A stretch of 64,000 nucleotides of DNA. It comes from Actinoplanes flavus (GTDB taxonomy: Bacteria > Actinomycetota > Actinomycetes > Mycobacteriales > Micromonosporaceae). The notes under the pieces were generated by a model. The model worked only from the letters and a program-made list of their open reading frames with translations. It made no database searches and was not told where the DNA came from. Made by a program: the position numbers and the translations under genes. Below are positions 1 through 8,540 of this stretch, piece by piece; position 1 is the stretch's first letter; every line of letters starts with the position of its first letter. The stretch is taken from NCBI RefSeq assembly GCF_017592555.1, contig NZ_JAGFNS010000029.1:1-64000 (forward strand). Direction: 5' to 3'.

Positions 1-49
1 GCGGTGACCCCGTGACCGCCGCCGGATGGCCGGATCAGAAGGGGCCGGA

Positions 50-1207
50 TCAGTAGGACAGGCCGCCGGGGCTGCCCACGAGCGCCGCGCCGTGGCCGCT
101 CAGCCAGCCCTCGGCCGCGGCGGCGTGCTGGCTGAACGTGTGCATGTCCCGGAAGCGGCGCTGGACCGGCGAGGCGTCCCGGGCCACCTGGCCGCCGCCG
201 GAGCGGTAGCAGGTGTCCACCACCGACAGCGCGGCGTCGGTCACCCAGGTCAGCGTGGCCGAAACTCGTGGGCCGATCGCCGCCAGCCCGGCCGGATCGT
301 TCGAGCACAGCGCCCACACCTCGTCGGCGGTCGACTCCAGCAGCGCCCGCGCGGCCCGCAGGCTGAGGTCGGCCCGGCCCAGGTTCGCCTGGAACAGCTG
401 GCTGTCGGCGAGCCGCGCCCGCGCGTACAGTCGCTGTTTTCCGGATGTGGCGAGCTCGACCGTCGCGTCCAGCGCGCCCTGCGCGATGCCGACCGCGACC
501 GCACCCAGGTGCAGGATGAAATGGGTGAGCGGCGAGGTGAACCCCGGACCGGGGATCGACGGCGTCCCGGCGAACAGATCGAAGGTGTGCTCCTCCGGCA
601 CCCGGACCCCGCGGATCTCGACGTCGTGCGAGCCGGTGCCGCGCAGGCCCAGCACCTGCCACGTGTCGACCACCCGCGCCTGCGAGGCGGGCACCAGCAC
701 CGAGCGCATCAGCGGCGTCCCCGGGACGGGCCCCGGCCGCGGGTCGCCGTCGGCGCCGAGCACCACACAGTTGCCGAAGATCCAGTCGGCGTGGGTGCTG
801 CCGCTGCCGAACGCCCAGCGACCGTCCACCTGATACTCGTCATTGGCCGGAACGGCCGTGCCTTGCGCGTTGAAGCCACCGGCCACGATCACGTCGGGCC
901 CGGCCGCGTACATCTTGTCGAACGTCTCCCGGTTCAGGAACGCCATCAGCTGCGGCGTCTCCGAGCCGATCATCACGGTCCAGCCGACCGCGGGGTCCGC
1001 GGTGGCCAGGGCCTCCAGCACCGCCATCCCGGTGCGCAGGTCGATCTCGTGCCCGCCGTGCGACCGTGGCACGAACATCCGGAAGAAGCCCGCCGACCTC
1101 AGCTCGTCGACCAGGTCGGACGGCAGCCGCCGTACCGCGTCCAGCTGCTCGGCCCGGGCCCGCAGCGACGGCGTCAGAGTACGCGCGCGATCGACCAGTT
1201 CGTGCAT
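50..1207 (-). CDS. Acyl-CoA dehydrogenase-fold flavoprotein (possible flavin-dependent monooxygenase)
   Basis: 385 aa, one domain of the acyl-CoA dehydrogenase fold: helical N-terminus, a beta region with VDGRWAFGSGSTHADW near residues 127-142, and a C-terminal helical bundle with SPVQRRFRDMHTFSQHA. The GRW-x-F-x-SG-x-x-HA signature and the RDMHT motif recall HsaA/HpaB-type group D monooxygenases more than true acyl-CoA dehydrogenases, and I see no obvious catalytic glutamate. Such enzymes use reduced FMN or FAD from a partner reductase to hydroxylate small aromatics; no reductase is adjacent. The ATG follows a GGGGGGA ribosome site. The LysR gene lies upstream on the same strand and may regulate it. 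Fold assignment is firm; substrate unknown. Confidence 0.8.
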   Translation of the reverse strand: MHELVDRARTLTPSLRARAEQLDAVRRLPSDLVDELRSAGFFRMFVPRSHGGHEIDLRTGMAVLEALATADPAVGWTVMIGSETPQLMAFLNRETFDKMYAAGPDVIVAGGFNAQGTAVPANDEYQVDGRWAFGSGSTHADWIFGNCVVLGADGDPRPGPVPGTPLMRSVLVPASQARVVDTWQVLGLRGTGSHDVEIRGVRVPEEHTFDLFAGTPSIPGPGFTSPLTHFILHLGAVAVGIAQGALDATVELATSGKQRLYARARLADSQLFQANLGRADLSLRAARALLESTADEVWALCSNDPAGLAAIGPRVSATLTWVTDAALSVVDTCYRSGGGQVARDASPVQRRFRDMHTFSQHAAAAEGWLSGHGAALVGSPGGLSY

Positions 1208-1418
1208 TTCGTTCCCCCCATGAGGTGTCTCCGCTGACCGGCGCTCATCACCGTGGACGAGCGTCCCGGATCGCCGGGGACAACTGTCCCGGCCGGTCGG
1301 GATGGAACGGTAGGGACATGTCGGGAAGCTGTCGTCCGCCGTGATACGGATCCGGCCTCACCCGCCGGACGGACCCCGGGTGGGGTCACCGAGAACGGTG
1401 ACGTCCGGCGCCACCACA

Positions 1419-1698
1419 GGGTGGGTGGCATTGCCGTGTGCGGTGACGCCTGGTGTGACTGCTGGGTGGGTGGCGTTGCCGTGTGCGGTGACGCCTGGTG
1501 TGACTGCTGGGTGGGTGGCGTTGATGGGTGTGGTCACGCTGGTGTGACTGCTGGGTGGGTGGCGTTCGTGGGTGTGGTGACGCCCGGCGTGACCGCTGGG
1601 TGGGTGGCGTTGCCGTGTGCGGTGACGCCTGGTGTGACTGCTGGGTGGGTGGCGTTGCTGAGAGCGGTGACGACCGCCGCGACCGCCGGGTGGGTGGC
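1419..1698. repeat. 45-bp tandem repeat, about six units, forming the 3' end of the LysR gene
   Basis: The heptad-like word GGGTGGGTGGC recurs at 1419, 1464, 1509, 1553, 1598, 1643 and 1688. The spacing is 45 bp except for one 44-bp interval (1509 to 1553). On the minus strand a 45-bp unit reads as a 15-residue unit of the type ATHPAVTPGVTAHGN. The unit nearest the LysR core (1643-1687) reads ATHPAVAAVVTALSN, which looks like a normal LysR C-terminus, so the array probably grew from the native end of the gene. The 44-bp unit shifts the frame and ends the protein. Confidence 0.95.
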
Positions 1699-2514
1699 GG
1701 CCCCGCGCCGGAACGCGACCCGGGTACGCCGCCGGGTGGCCAACGCGGTCAGCCGGACACCGGCGGGTGGCGGGACGGCCGCCAGTTCGGGCACCAGAGA
1801 GACACCCTGGCCCGCGGCGACCAGCGCGAGGACGGTGGCGAAGTCGTCGGCGTGATGACGCGCCCGCGGCGTGAAGCCGGCGGCCCGGCAGACCCGCTGG
1901 GTGACCTCGTGGCACAGCGTTCCGGGAGTGGCGAGAATCCACGGCCGGGTCGCTGTTTCCGCCAGCACCCCGCCGGCCGTCTCCGCGGGTTCGGCCAGGA
2001 AGACGGTCTCCCTCAGCAGCGGCACCGAGTCCAGCGCCGGATCCGCCTCGGCCGGCGCGATGTCGTAGTCGTGGAGCAGGCCGACGTCGAGGGTGCGTTC
2101 GCGCAGCGCGGCCGGAACCGCGACCGGGTCCAGTTCGGTGACCATCAGCTCCAGCGCCGGATGGTCGCGGCCCAGGGCCACCAGCGCCTGGGGCAGCAGC
2201 GTGCGGACGGCACTCGGGAAGGCGCCGATCCGGATCGGGCCGGCCGGCCCGGTTCGGACCGCGGCGATCGCGGCATCCGCCTCCTCCAGCGCCGCGAGCA
2301 CCGTCTCGGCGTGCCGCACCAGGACCTGTCCGGCCGCGGTGAGCGCCACCCGCCGGCCGGTGCGCTCGAGCAGCGGCACACCGGCTTCACGTTCCAGCGC
2401 CGACAGCTGCTGGGAGACCGCCGACGGGGTGTACGCCCGGGCCTCGGCCACCGCGGCGATGGTGCCGAGCCGGTGCAGATCACTGAGCAGGCGCAGACGT
2501 CGCACATCGAGCAT
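1534..2514 (-). CDS. LysR-family transcriptional regulator with repetitive C-terminal tail
   Basis: 326 aa. Residues 1-60 are a LysR winged helix-turn-helix (TPSAVSQQLSALEREAGVPL), followed by a substrate-binding domain to about residue 285. The last about 40 residues are 15-residue repeats (ATHPAVTPGVTAHGN type) encoded by a 45-bp minisatellite. A missing base in one unit brings a stop; three further units lie beyond it in another frame that stays open to about 1358. LysR proteins usually end near 290-310 aa, so the tail is extra. It is divergent from the DapA-like gene with a 60-bp shared promoter gap and upstream of the flavoprotein gene; either could be its target. Effector unknown. Confidence 0.9.
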   Translation of the reverse strand: MLDVRRLRLLSDLHRLGTIAAVAEARAYTPSAVSQQLSALEREAGVPLLERTGRRVALTAAGQVLVRHAETVLAALEEADAAIAAVRTGPAGPIRIGAFPSAVRTLLPQALVALGRDHPALELMVTELDPVAVPAALRERTLDVGLLHDYDIAPAEADPALDSVPLLRETVFLAEPAETAGGVLAETATRPWILATPGTLCHEVTQRVCRAAGFTPRARHHADDFATVLALVAAGQGVSLVPELAAVPPPAGVRLTALATRRRTRVAFRRGAATHPAVAAVVTALSNATHPAVTPGVTAHGNATHPAVTPGVTTPTNATHPAVTPA

Positions 2515-2528
2515 CAGTTCAGCTTACG

Positions 2529-2543
2529 GTTTCCGGTAGAAAC
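2529..2543. promoter_or_regulatory. Candidate LysR binding dyad in the divergent promoter
   Basis: GTTTC and GAAAC arms separated by 5 bp (CGGTA) lie midway between the LysR start and the DapA-like start. LysR boxes are short interrupted dyads in this position. The arms are only 5 bp, so chance occurrence is possible. Confidence 0.35.
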
Positions 2544-2574
2544 GTGAACTGGACCTTACGCTGCGACCGCCGGA

Positions 2575-3408
2575 ATGCTGGACCGCATGCTGAACGGGAT
2601 TCTCGTACCCCTCATCACGCCCTTCGACGATGCCGGCGCCGTCGCGCTCGGCGCGCTGGAACGCCTCGCCCACCAGGTTCTCGACGACGGCGCGTCCGGG
2701 CTGGTCGCGCTCGGCACCACCGGTGAACCGGGCTCGCTGGACCCCGGTGAACGGCGGGCGGTCGTCGACGTGGCCGCCCGGGTGAGCCGTGAACGCGGAA
2801 CGACGCTGCTGGTGGGGGCCGGGACGACCCTGCCGGAGGGAGCGATCGCGCTGACCCTCGTGCCACCGTTCGTCCGGCCGGGGGAGGAGGGCGTGGTCGC
2901 CCACTTCGCGGCCGGCGCCGGGCCCAGAGTGATCTACCACGTGCCGTACCGGACCGGTCAGGAGCTGTCGGCCGCGACCATCCGGCGGCTGGCCGCCATC
3001 CCCGGAGTGCTTGGCATGAAGTACGCGACCGGCGCCGTCGACGCCACGACCATGGCTCTGCTCACGGACCCGCCGCCCGGGTTCGCGCTGCTCGGCGGGG
3101 ACGACGTGCTGATCTCGCCGATGCTGGCGCTGGGCGCGGACGGCGGGATCCTGGCCTCCGCGCACGTGGCCACATCGTCGTTCGTGGAGCTGTTCGAGAC
3201 ATGGCAGGCCGGAGACGTCAAGGCCGCCCGCGCCCTCGGCGCCCGGCTCGCCGGAGTGTCCACCGCGCTGTTCGCCGAACCCAACCCGACGGTGATCAAG
3301 GCGGTCCTGCACGCCCAGGGCCGGATCCCCACGGCGGCGGTTCGGCTGCCGCTGCTGCCCGCCGGACCCCTAACATCGGCTGCTGCGTATCGCCTGGTCA
3401 ACCGATAG
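2575..3408 (+). CDS. DapA-family aldolase/lyase (dihydrodipicolinate synthase-like)
   Basis: 277 aa TIM-barrel protein of the class I N-acetylneuraminate lyase/DHDPS superfamily. Visible are TTGE (residues 48-51), the tyrosine in RVIYHVPYRTG (Y121) and the Schiff-base lysine in GMKYATG (K149). It is shorter than the usual about 292 aa: between TTLLVGAGTT and LTLVPPFV about 12-15 residues of a helix are missing compared with typical family members. Family members cleave or condense pyruvate-type 2-keto acids; without lysine-pathway genes nearby the substrate cannot be named. A second ATG lies 12 bp downstream. Divergent from LysR, and 19 bp before the WD40 gene. Confidence 0.82.
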   Translation: MLDRMLNGILVPLITPFDDAGAVALGALERLAHQVLDDGASGLVALGTTGEPGSLDPGERRAVVDVAARVSRERGTTLLVGAGTTLPEGAIALTLVPPFVRPGEEGVVAHFAAGAGPRVIYHVPYRTGQELSAATIRRLAAIPGVLGMKYATGAVDATTMALLTDPPPGFALLGGDDVLISPMLALGADGGILASAHVATSSFVELFETWQAGDVKAARALGARLAGVSTALFAEPNPTVIKAVLHAQGRIPTAAVRLPLLPAGPLTSAAAYRLVNR

Positions 3409-3427
3409 CGGACCGGATCCGGCGCTG

Positions 3428-5047
3428 GTGCGGTCGTTTCCCGCCGAGCAGCCGTCCGCGGTCGCCGACGCCGGCGATCTGCTCGTCACGCTGACCGAAC
3501 ATCACGAGGACTTCGACTGCCATCTCGGCGACCTGCACGACCGGCGCTGCCCGCCGGCCGGCCTGCGGATCTGGGACAAGACCTCCGGACGGCCGCTGCG
3601 GACCGTCTCCGGCGTCAACCCCGGCGGTACGGGCAATCCGATGCTGGTCACGGCCGTTCTCGACGGGCGTACGGTGGCGGTGGTCGGTCTTTGGCGGGAA
3701 CCGCCCGTGATGCTGGACCTTGCCACCGGCGACCGGATCGGCGTGCTCCCCGGCCACGAGGACGCCATCGACGTGCAGGCGCTCGCCCTAGCCGGAACCG
3801 ACGTGGTGACCGCCGGGTGGGACGGCATCCTGCGGATCGCCGGCCGCGACGTGGCCTTCGAGACCGGGGAACGCTCGAACGCGCTGGCGGTCCTGGACGT
3901 GCCGGGGCGGCGCGCCGCCGTGGTGACCGGGCGCGACGCCGTCACCCTGTGGGACCTCACCGACGGCGCCCCGCTCGGCCGCCTCGACGTCGACGCGCAC
4001 GCGCTCGCCACCTGGCCCGGCTCGCCGTCGGTGGCCGTTCAGGACCGGGCCGGCGGCATCGTGCTCTGGGACACGGCGACCGGCGCTCACCACCATCCCG
4101 CGACGCCACCGGTCCGCGAGTTCGGCCGTCTCGGGGCGGTGACCACACCCGCCGGGCGCCGGCTGCTCACGCTGGACGGCGGCAGCGCGGTCCACCTGTG
4201 GGACGTGGCCGCCGACCGGGAGTTCGGGGCGCCGCTGCGCGGACCACTGCTGGGCGCCCAGGTGATCGCCGCCGGACCGGGAACCCTGATCGCCGCGTCC
4301 GCGGACGACGACACCGTCTCCCTGTGGCGGCTTGGCGAGAACCGGGCGCCCGAGGAGATACGCAGCCCCGGCGACATCCGCCGGATCGAGGTGACCGCGG
4401 ACGGCTGGGTGGTCGGCGACGGCGGCCCGGTGCGGTGGCGGGTCGCGGACGGCGTACGCGGGCCCGGTGGTGGTGATTTCCCGTCGGACCAGCCACTTCG
4501 TGTCCGGCTGGACGGCGAACTGGTGGCGACCTTCCACGGCTCGCTCGGCGGTGTGCGGCTCACCGGCGACCGTACGATCGAGCATCCCTATCCGCCGCGC
4601 GGAGCCGCCGCCGGCCTGCTCGCCGGGCGCCGTGCGATCGCCGTGAACTGGATGTTCGGGCCGTTCACCGTCTACGACCTGGACACCCTCACCGAGATCC
4701 CGGCGCCGGCGGACGTGGCGATCGGCGAATCGCCCCGGGCCTGGGCCGGCGACGCCGTGGTGACCGTGCGCCTGGGGGAGGTGCTGGCCCACGACATGCG
4801 GACCGGCGTGATCACGCCACTGCAGCCGAAGGAGGACGAGCCGGTCACCGCGCTGGCCGCGTTCGGGACGGTCGTCGCGGTCGCCCGGACCGACGGCACC
4901 GTGGCGATCGTGGACGTCCCCACCGCCCGCGAACGTGACCGGCGCACGTTCCCCTTCGCCGCCACCGCCCTGACCTGGGTCCCGACCGGAGAGCTGATCG
5001 TGGCCGTCCGCCGCGACCTCTACTGCGCGGTTCCCCTTTTGAACTAG
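3428..5047 (+). CDS. WD40 beta-propeller repeat protein
   Basis: 539 aa, GTG start 19 bp after the DapA-like gene, no clear ribosome site, so possibly translated by coupling. WD40-like blades end in LRIWDK, VTLWDL, IVLWDT, VHLWDV and VSLWRL, with GH motifs such as LPGHEDAID. No signal peptide or membrane segment is evident, so it is probably a cytoplasmic scaffold. Actinomycete WD40 proteins often carry an N-terminal kinase or NTPase domain; none is present here. Function unknown. Confidence 0.75.
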   Translation: MRSFPAEQPSAVADAGDLLVTLTEHHEDFDCHLGDLHDRRCPPAGLRIWDKTSGRPLRTVSGVNPGGTGNPMLVTAVLDGRTVAVVGLWREPPVMLDLATGDRIGVLPGHEDAIDVQALALAGTDVVTAGWDGILRIAGRDVAFETGERSNALAVLDVPGRRAAVVTGRDAVTLWDLTDGAPLGRLDVDAHALATWPGSPSVAVQDRAGGIVLWDTATGAHHHPATPPVREFGRLGAVTTPAGRRLLTLDGGSAVHLWDVAADREFGAPLRGPLLGAQVIAAGPGTLIAASADDDTVSLWRLGENRAPEEIRSPGDIRRIEVTADGWVVGDGGPVRWRVADGVRGPGGGDFPSDQPLRVRLDGELVATFHGSLGGVRLTGDRTIEHPYPPRGAAAGLLAGRRAIAVNWMFGPFTVYDLDTLTEIPAPADVAIGESPRAWAGDAVVTVRLGEVLAHDMRTGVITPLQPKEDEPVTALAAFGTVVAVARTDGTVAIVDVPTARERDRRTFPFAATALTWVPTGELIVAVRRDLYCAVPLLN

Positions 5048-5429
5048 CCTCCTAGGATGCTCTAGGCGATGTGCCCGCTGACGCCGCCGGACCGAAACCG
5101 CCAGCCTCGATGGTGACGTGGGGACGGAGGGGGCACCACGGTCTTGGTAGTCAGGTGCGGGCGACAAGGGCTACGGCCTCGGTGGTGACGTGCGGGCGAG
5201 GAGGCAACGGTCGGCGGTGACCTGCGGGCCAGGGGGCTATAAGGCCTCGGTGGTGACACGAGGGGCGAGGGGGACCACGGCCTCGGTGGTGAGGCGGTCG
5301 CCGGAGAGCCGTGGGCACGGTGGGGCAGTTGGGCTCCTGCGCCGCGAAGGTTTACCCGACATATGCGGTTGGGTGGACTAGAAGGCCTTTAGCATCAATC
5401 GGGACTTTTTATCCGTTTTGGAGGTTTCG
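5048..5429. repeat. Non-coding gap with degenerate about 35-bp tandem repeat
   Basis: Between about 5102 and 5296 the phrase GCCTCGGTGGTGACGTGCGGG recurs in degenerate form about six times at roughly 33-37-bp intervals (near 5103, 5139, 5176, 5210, 5244 and 5280). No open frame resembles a protein. The last about 60 bp before the NamZ gene are AT-richer (ACTTTTTATCC) and probably hold its promoter. Confidence 0.7.
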
Positions 5430-6692
5430 GTGAGGCGACGGGGCATGCTGGCGGCGGCCGGGGCGGCGGTGCTGGGTTCGGCCGGAGCGCCGGCCGGGGC
5501 GGCGCCCGGCGGAAAACGGGCGGTGCGTGTGCGTACCGGAATGGATCTTCTGGCCGCCGAGGGGTGGGCGAGGCTCCGTGGCGAGACCGTCGGGGTGGTG
5601 TCGAACCTGACCGCGGTGGACCGTGAGTATCGGCATCTCGTCGACCGGATGCATGCGGCCGGGGTGCGAATCGGTGGGATCTTCGGGCCGGAGCACGGGT
5701 TCCGTGGGGCGGCTCCGGTGGGCGGCGGGGCGGCCCGGTCCACCGATGCGCGGACGGGTTTGCCGGTGTTCGACGGCTATCTGGCCACCCCGGAGGACTG
5801 GGCGCGGCTGTTTGCCGAGGCGGGGGTCCGGACCGTGGTGTTCGACATGCAGGATGTCGGCGCCCGGTTCTACACCTACATCTGGACGCTGTACGAGTCG
5901 ATGGCCGGCGCCGCCGCGGGTGGGCTGCGCTATGTGGTGCTGGACCGGCCGAATCCGATCGGTGGGCGGGCTTCCGGCCCGGTGCTGGATCCGGCGTTCG
6001 CGTCGAGTGTGGGGCGGAAGGAGATCGTGCTGCGGCACGGGATGACGGTCGGTGAGCTGGCCCGGTTCTTCCAGGGGGAGTGGTTGCCGCGGGTTCGTTT
6101 GGAGGTGGTGGCGTGCGAGGGCTGGCACGGTGGTCTTTTCGCCAGGGACACCGATGTTCCGTGGGTGATGCCGAGCCCGAACATGCCGACGCCGGAGACG
6201 GCTCTGGTCTACCCGGGGACGTGCCTGTTCGAGGGGGTGACGTCGCTGTCGGAGGGGCGGGGCACGACCCGGCCGTTCGAGCTGGCCGGTGCTCCGGGCC
6301 TGGACTTCCGGTGGCGGGACCGGTTGGCGGCGCATGATCTGCCGGGCGCCGAGTTCCGGGAGGCGTACTTCCAGCCGCGGGTGGGGAAGTTCGAGGGCCT
6401 GTTGTGTGCGGGCGTCGAGGTGCGGGTCAGTGATCCGGCGGTGTTCGATCCGATCGGTACGGCGGTGGCGATGCTGTACGAGGCTCGGAAGTATCCGGGC
6501 TTCGCGTGGCGGAACGACAGTGGTGCGCGCCGCCCGTTCTTCGTGGATCTGCTGGCCGGTGGTTCCCGGTTGCGGACCATGCTCGATGCCGGAGCGACGG
6601 TTTCCGACGTGGTCGGCGCTTGGCGATCGGAGACCACGGCGTTCGAAAAGCGCCGTCGTCCCTACCTGCTCTACCGGCGCCCCGCGCGGTAA
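5430..6692 (+). CDS. namZ: Exported exo-beta-N-acetylmuramidase, NamZ family (DUF1343)
   Basis: About 420 aa. The GTG start follows GGAGG (5420-5424) at good spacing and is preferred to a TTG 12 bp upstream. The N-terminus begins RRRGML then an Ala/Gly-rich stretch, a likely Tat or Sec signal. NamZ hallmarks follow: GVVSNLTAVD, GIFGPEHGFRG, VFDMQDVGARFYTYIWT, DRPNPIGG, PSPNMPT and EGRGTTRPFE. NamZ (GH171) removes terminal N-acetylmuramic acid from peptidoglycan fragments in wall turnover or salvage. It stands alone, with repeat-bearing gaps on both sides; no MurNAc uptake genes are adjacent. Confidence 0.88.
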   Translation: MRRRGMLAAAGAAVLGSAGAPAGAAPGGKRAVRVRTGMDLLAAEGWARLRGETVGVVSNLTAVDREYRHLVDRMHAAGVRIGGIFGPEHGFRGAAPVGGGAARSTDARTGLPVFDGYLATPEDWARLFAEAGVRTVVFDMQDVGARFYTYIWTLYESMAGAAAGGLRYVVLDRPNPIGGRASGPVLDPAFASSVGRKEIVLRHGMTVGELARFFQGEWLPRVRLEVVACEGWHGGLFARDTDVPWVMPSPNMPTPETALVYPGTCLFEGVTSLSEGRGTTRPFELAGAPGLDFRWRDRLAAHDLPGAEFREAYFQPRVGKFEGLLCAGVEVRVSDPAVFDPIGTAVAMLYEARKYPGFAWRNDSGARRPFFVDLLAGGSRLRTMLDAGATVSDVVGAWRSETTAFEKRRRPYLLYRRPAR

Positions 6693-6716
6693 GCCCCGCC
6701 GCGATCTCCGTCAGCT

Positions 6717-6898
6717 TGCTGTCAGGGCTGTTTCGGAGAGGGCTTGAGGCAGCAATGGGAGCCAGCCGAAGAGGACCGGCTGGCCGTCAGGGCTTTCGGA
6801 GGGCGCGAGACATCTCTGGGAGCCGGCCGGAGAGGGCAGGCTGGCTGTCAGGGCTGTTTCGGAGCGGCTTGAGACATCTCGGGGGAGCCAGCCGGACC
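6717..6898. repeat. About 63-bp tandem repeat, three units
   Basis: GTCAGGGCT...TTTCGGAG recurs at 6721, 6786 and 6847, each followed by a variant of GAGACATCTCTGGGAGCC and a CCGGCTGGC-like block. Unit lengths are 65 and 61 bp. It fills the gap between the 3' ends of the NamZ and TetR genes. Partial inverted symmetry (GCCAGCC/GGCTGGC) inside each unit could allow hairpins and a transcription-stop role. Confidence 0.85.
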
Positions 6899-6933
6899 CG
6901 GTGGCCCTTGCGGCTGGTGCCGCACGGTCTGGC

Positions 6934-7548
6934 TCAGCGCGTACCGGGGAAGGGGGTTGTGGCGATGGCGCTGAGGACGAGGTCGAGGCCGAGCTCGAAG
7001 GCGCGGTCGGCTCGTGGCCGGCCCTGGCCGGCGGCTTCGATGGCGGCGATCAGGACGGGGTTGCGTGCCTGGGTGGGGTCCCAGACCTGGTCGGGTGCGG
7101 CGATGTCGAGGGCGGAGCCGATGACGAAGCTGTCCAGGACGGTGATCACGTCGAGGAGCTGGGTTGTCGGGATTCCGGCGGTGTGGAGGACGGTGGCCAT
7201 GTCGTCGTACATGTGAACGACGTCGGGGGAGGAGACGGTGTGTGCGGTGAGCATGGGGATGAGGCGGGGGTGGCGGGCGAAGGCGTCGCGGTAGCGGCGC
7301 AGCAGGGCGCGCAGGGTTTCGGGCCAGGTGGGCAGGGTGGGCGCCGCTGGCGTTTCGGCGAAGATGAGGGCGCGCATCGCCTCGATGATCTCGGTTTTTC
7401 CGGCGACGTGGTTGTAGAGCGAGGACGGGCGGACGGAGAGGGCGGCCGCGACCTCGCCGAGGGTGAATTCGCCACGGGCGTCGACGAGGGCGAGGGCGGC
7501 TCTGGCGATTTTGTCGATCGACAGTTTCGGCGTGGCGGGGCGTGGCAT
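6934..7548 (-). CDS. TetR-family regulator of the polyamine operon
   Basis: 204 aa. N-terminal helix-turn-helix (residues about 10-55, FTLGEVAAALSVRPSSLYNHVAGKTEIIEAM), then a TetR ligand domain. ATG start with AGAGGGG upstream. It is divergent from the three-gene agmatine/putrescine operon, and an inverted repeat in the 77-bp gap is its probable operator, so it likely represses the operon and itself. The inducer may be agmatine, putrescine or an intermediate (inference from position only). Confidence 0.88.
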   Translation of the reverse strand: MPRPATPKLSIDKIARAALALVDARGEFTLGEVAAALSVRPSSLYNHVAGKTEIIEAMRALIFAETPAAPTLPTWPETLRALLRRYRDAFARHPRLIPMLTAHTVSSPDVVHMYDDMATVLHTAGIPTTQLLDVITVLDSFVIGSALDIAAPDQVWDPTQARNPVLIAAIEAAGQGRPRADRAFELGLDLVLSAIATTPFPGTR

Positions 7549-7591
7549 GGGGACCCCTCTTGCGTCGTCGTGCGGGTGCCCACCATAGTAA

Positions 7592-7608
7592 AACGAATGT
7601 CGTTCGTT
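7592..7608. promoter_or_regulatory. TetR operator candidate
   Basis: Perfect inverted repeat AACGAA, TGTCG, TTCGTT (17 bp) in the tetR/aguB divergent gap, 18 bp before the aguB ATG. Size and symmetry are typical for TetR sites. It is an AT-richer island within GC-rich DNA. Confidence 0.7.
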
Positions 7609-7625
7609 AATGGTCTGGGTGATCC

Positions 7626-8540
7626 ATGGAACTGATCCGGTCCGCCGTGTTCGACTCTCCCGCTCGTGTCGACGAACCGGTCCGGCCGCCGTTGCGGGTC
7701 GGCCTGGTTCAGCACCGGTGGCGGGAGGACGGCGCCGAGCTGCGTCGGGTCCTCGCCGAGGGGATAGCGACAGCGGCCGGATCCGGGGCCCGGGTGGTGT
7801 TCCTGCCAGAGTTGACGCTGTCGCGGTATCCGGCGTTCGAGGAGCCCACCGGCCGGCCGGCCGACCTGGCCGAGGATCTGGAGTCCGGGCCGACCGCGGC
7901 GTTCGCGGCCGCCATGGCCACCGCGCACGGCGTCTTCGTGCACGCGTCGCTCTACGAGGACGCCGATCTCGGTGACGGTCTCGGCTACAACACGGCGATC
8001 CTGGTGGATCCGTCTGGCGCGATCGTGGCGAAGACCCGCAAAACCCACATCCCGGTGACCGAGGGCTATGTCGAGGACCGGTATTTCCGCCCCGGCCCGG
8101 CCGAGGGCGCCTATCCGGTGCATCGGTTCCTCGGCGCCGGGATCGGGATGCCGACCTGCTGGGACGAGTGGTTCCCGGAGGTGGCCCGGTTGTACGCGCT
8201 GGGCGGCGCCGACCTGCTGGCCTATCCGACGGCGATCGGTTCCGAGCCCGACCACCCGAATTTCGACACCCAGCCGCTGTGGCAGCAGGTGATCGTCGGG
8301 AACGCCATCGCGAACGGGCTGTTCATGGTGGTGCCGAACCGCACCGGTGACGAGGGGCGGATCACCTTCTACGGTTCGTCGTTCATCGCCGACCCGTACG
8401 GGCGGATTCTGGCCCAGGCGCCGCGTGGCGAGGAAGCGGTGCTGGTGGCCGATCTGGACCTGGACCAGCGCCGGGACTGGCTGACGCTGTTCCCGTTCCT
8501 GCGGACGCGGCGGCCGGACACGTACCGGGGTCTGGCATGA
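7626..8540 (+). CDS. aguB: N-carbamoylputrescine amidase (carbon-nitrogen hydrolase)
   Basis: 304 aa nitrilase-superfamily enzyme. The catalytic triad is visible: Glu62 in FLPELTLSRYP, Lys139 in KTRKTHIP, Cys178 in MPTCWDEWFPE. The sequence EGYVEDRYFRPG and the neighbouring agmatine deiminase point to N-carbamoylputrescine amidase, which releases putrescine, CO2 and ammonia. First gene of a three-gene operon; its stop overlaps the next start by 4 bp. An N-terminal extension of about 20 residues precedes the first beta strand. Confidence 0.9.
   Translation: MELIRSAVFDSPARVDEPVRPPLRVGLVQHRWREDGAELRRVLAEGIATAAGSGARVVFLPELTLSRYPAFEEPTGRPADLAEDLESGPTAAFAAAMATAHGVFVHASLYEDADLGDGLGYNTAILVDPSGAIVAKTRKTHIPVTEGYVEDRYFRPGPAEGAYPVHRFLGAGIGMPTCWDEWFPEVARLYALGGADLLAYPTAIGSEPDHPNFDTQPLWQQVIVGNAIANGLFMVVPNRTGDEGRITFYGSSFIADPYGRILAQAPRGEEAVLVADLDLDQRRDWLTLFPFLRTRRPDTYRGLA

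Noticed and set aside
1..49. Upstream continuation of a gene at the window start
   Set aside because: The flavoprotein gene ends at 50 on the minus strand; the first 49 bases show no separate feature.
5418..5429. TTG start for the NamZ gene
   Set aside because: It overlaps the GGAGG ribosome site; GTG at 5430 has correct spacing and gives a better signal peptide.
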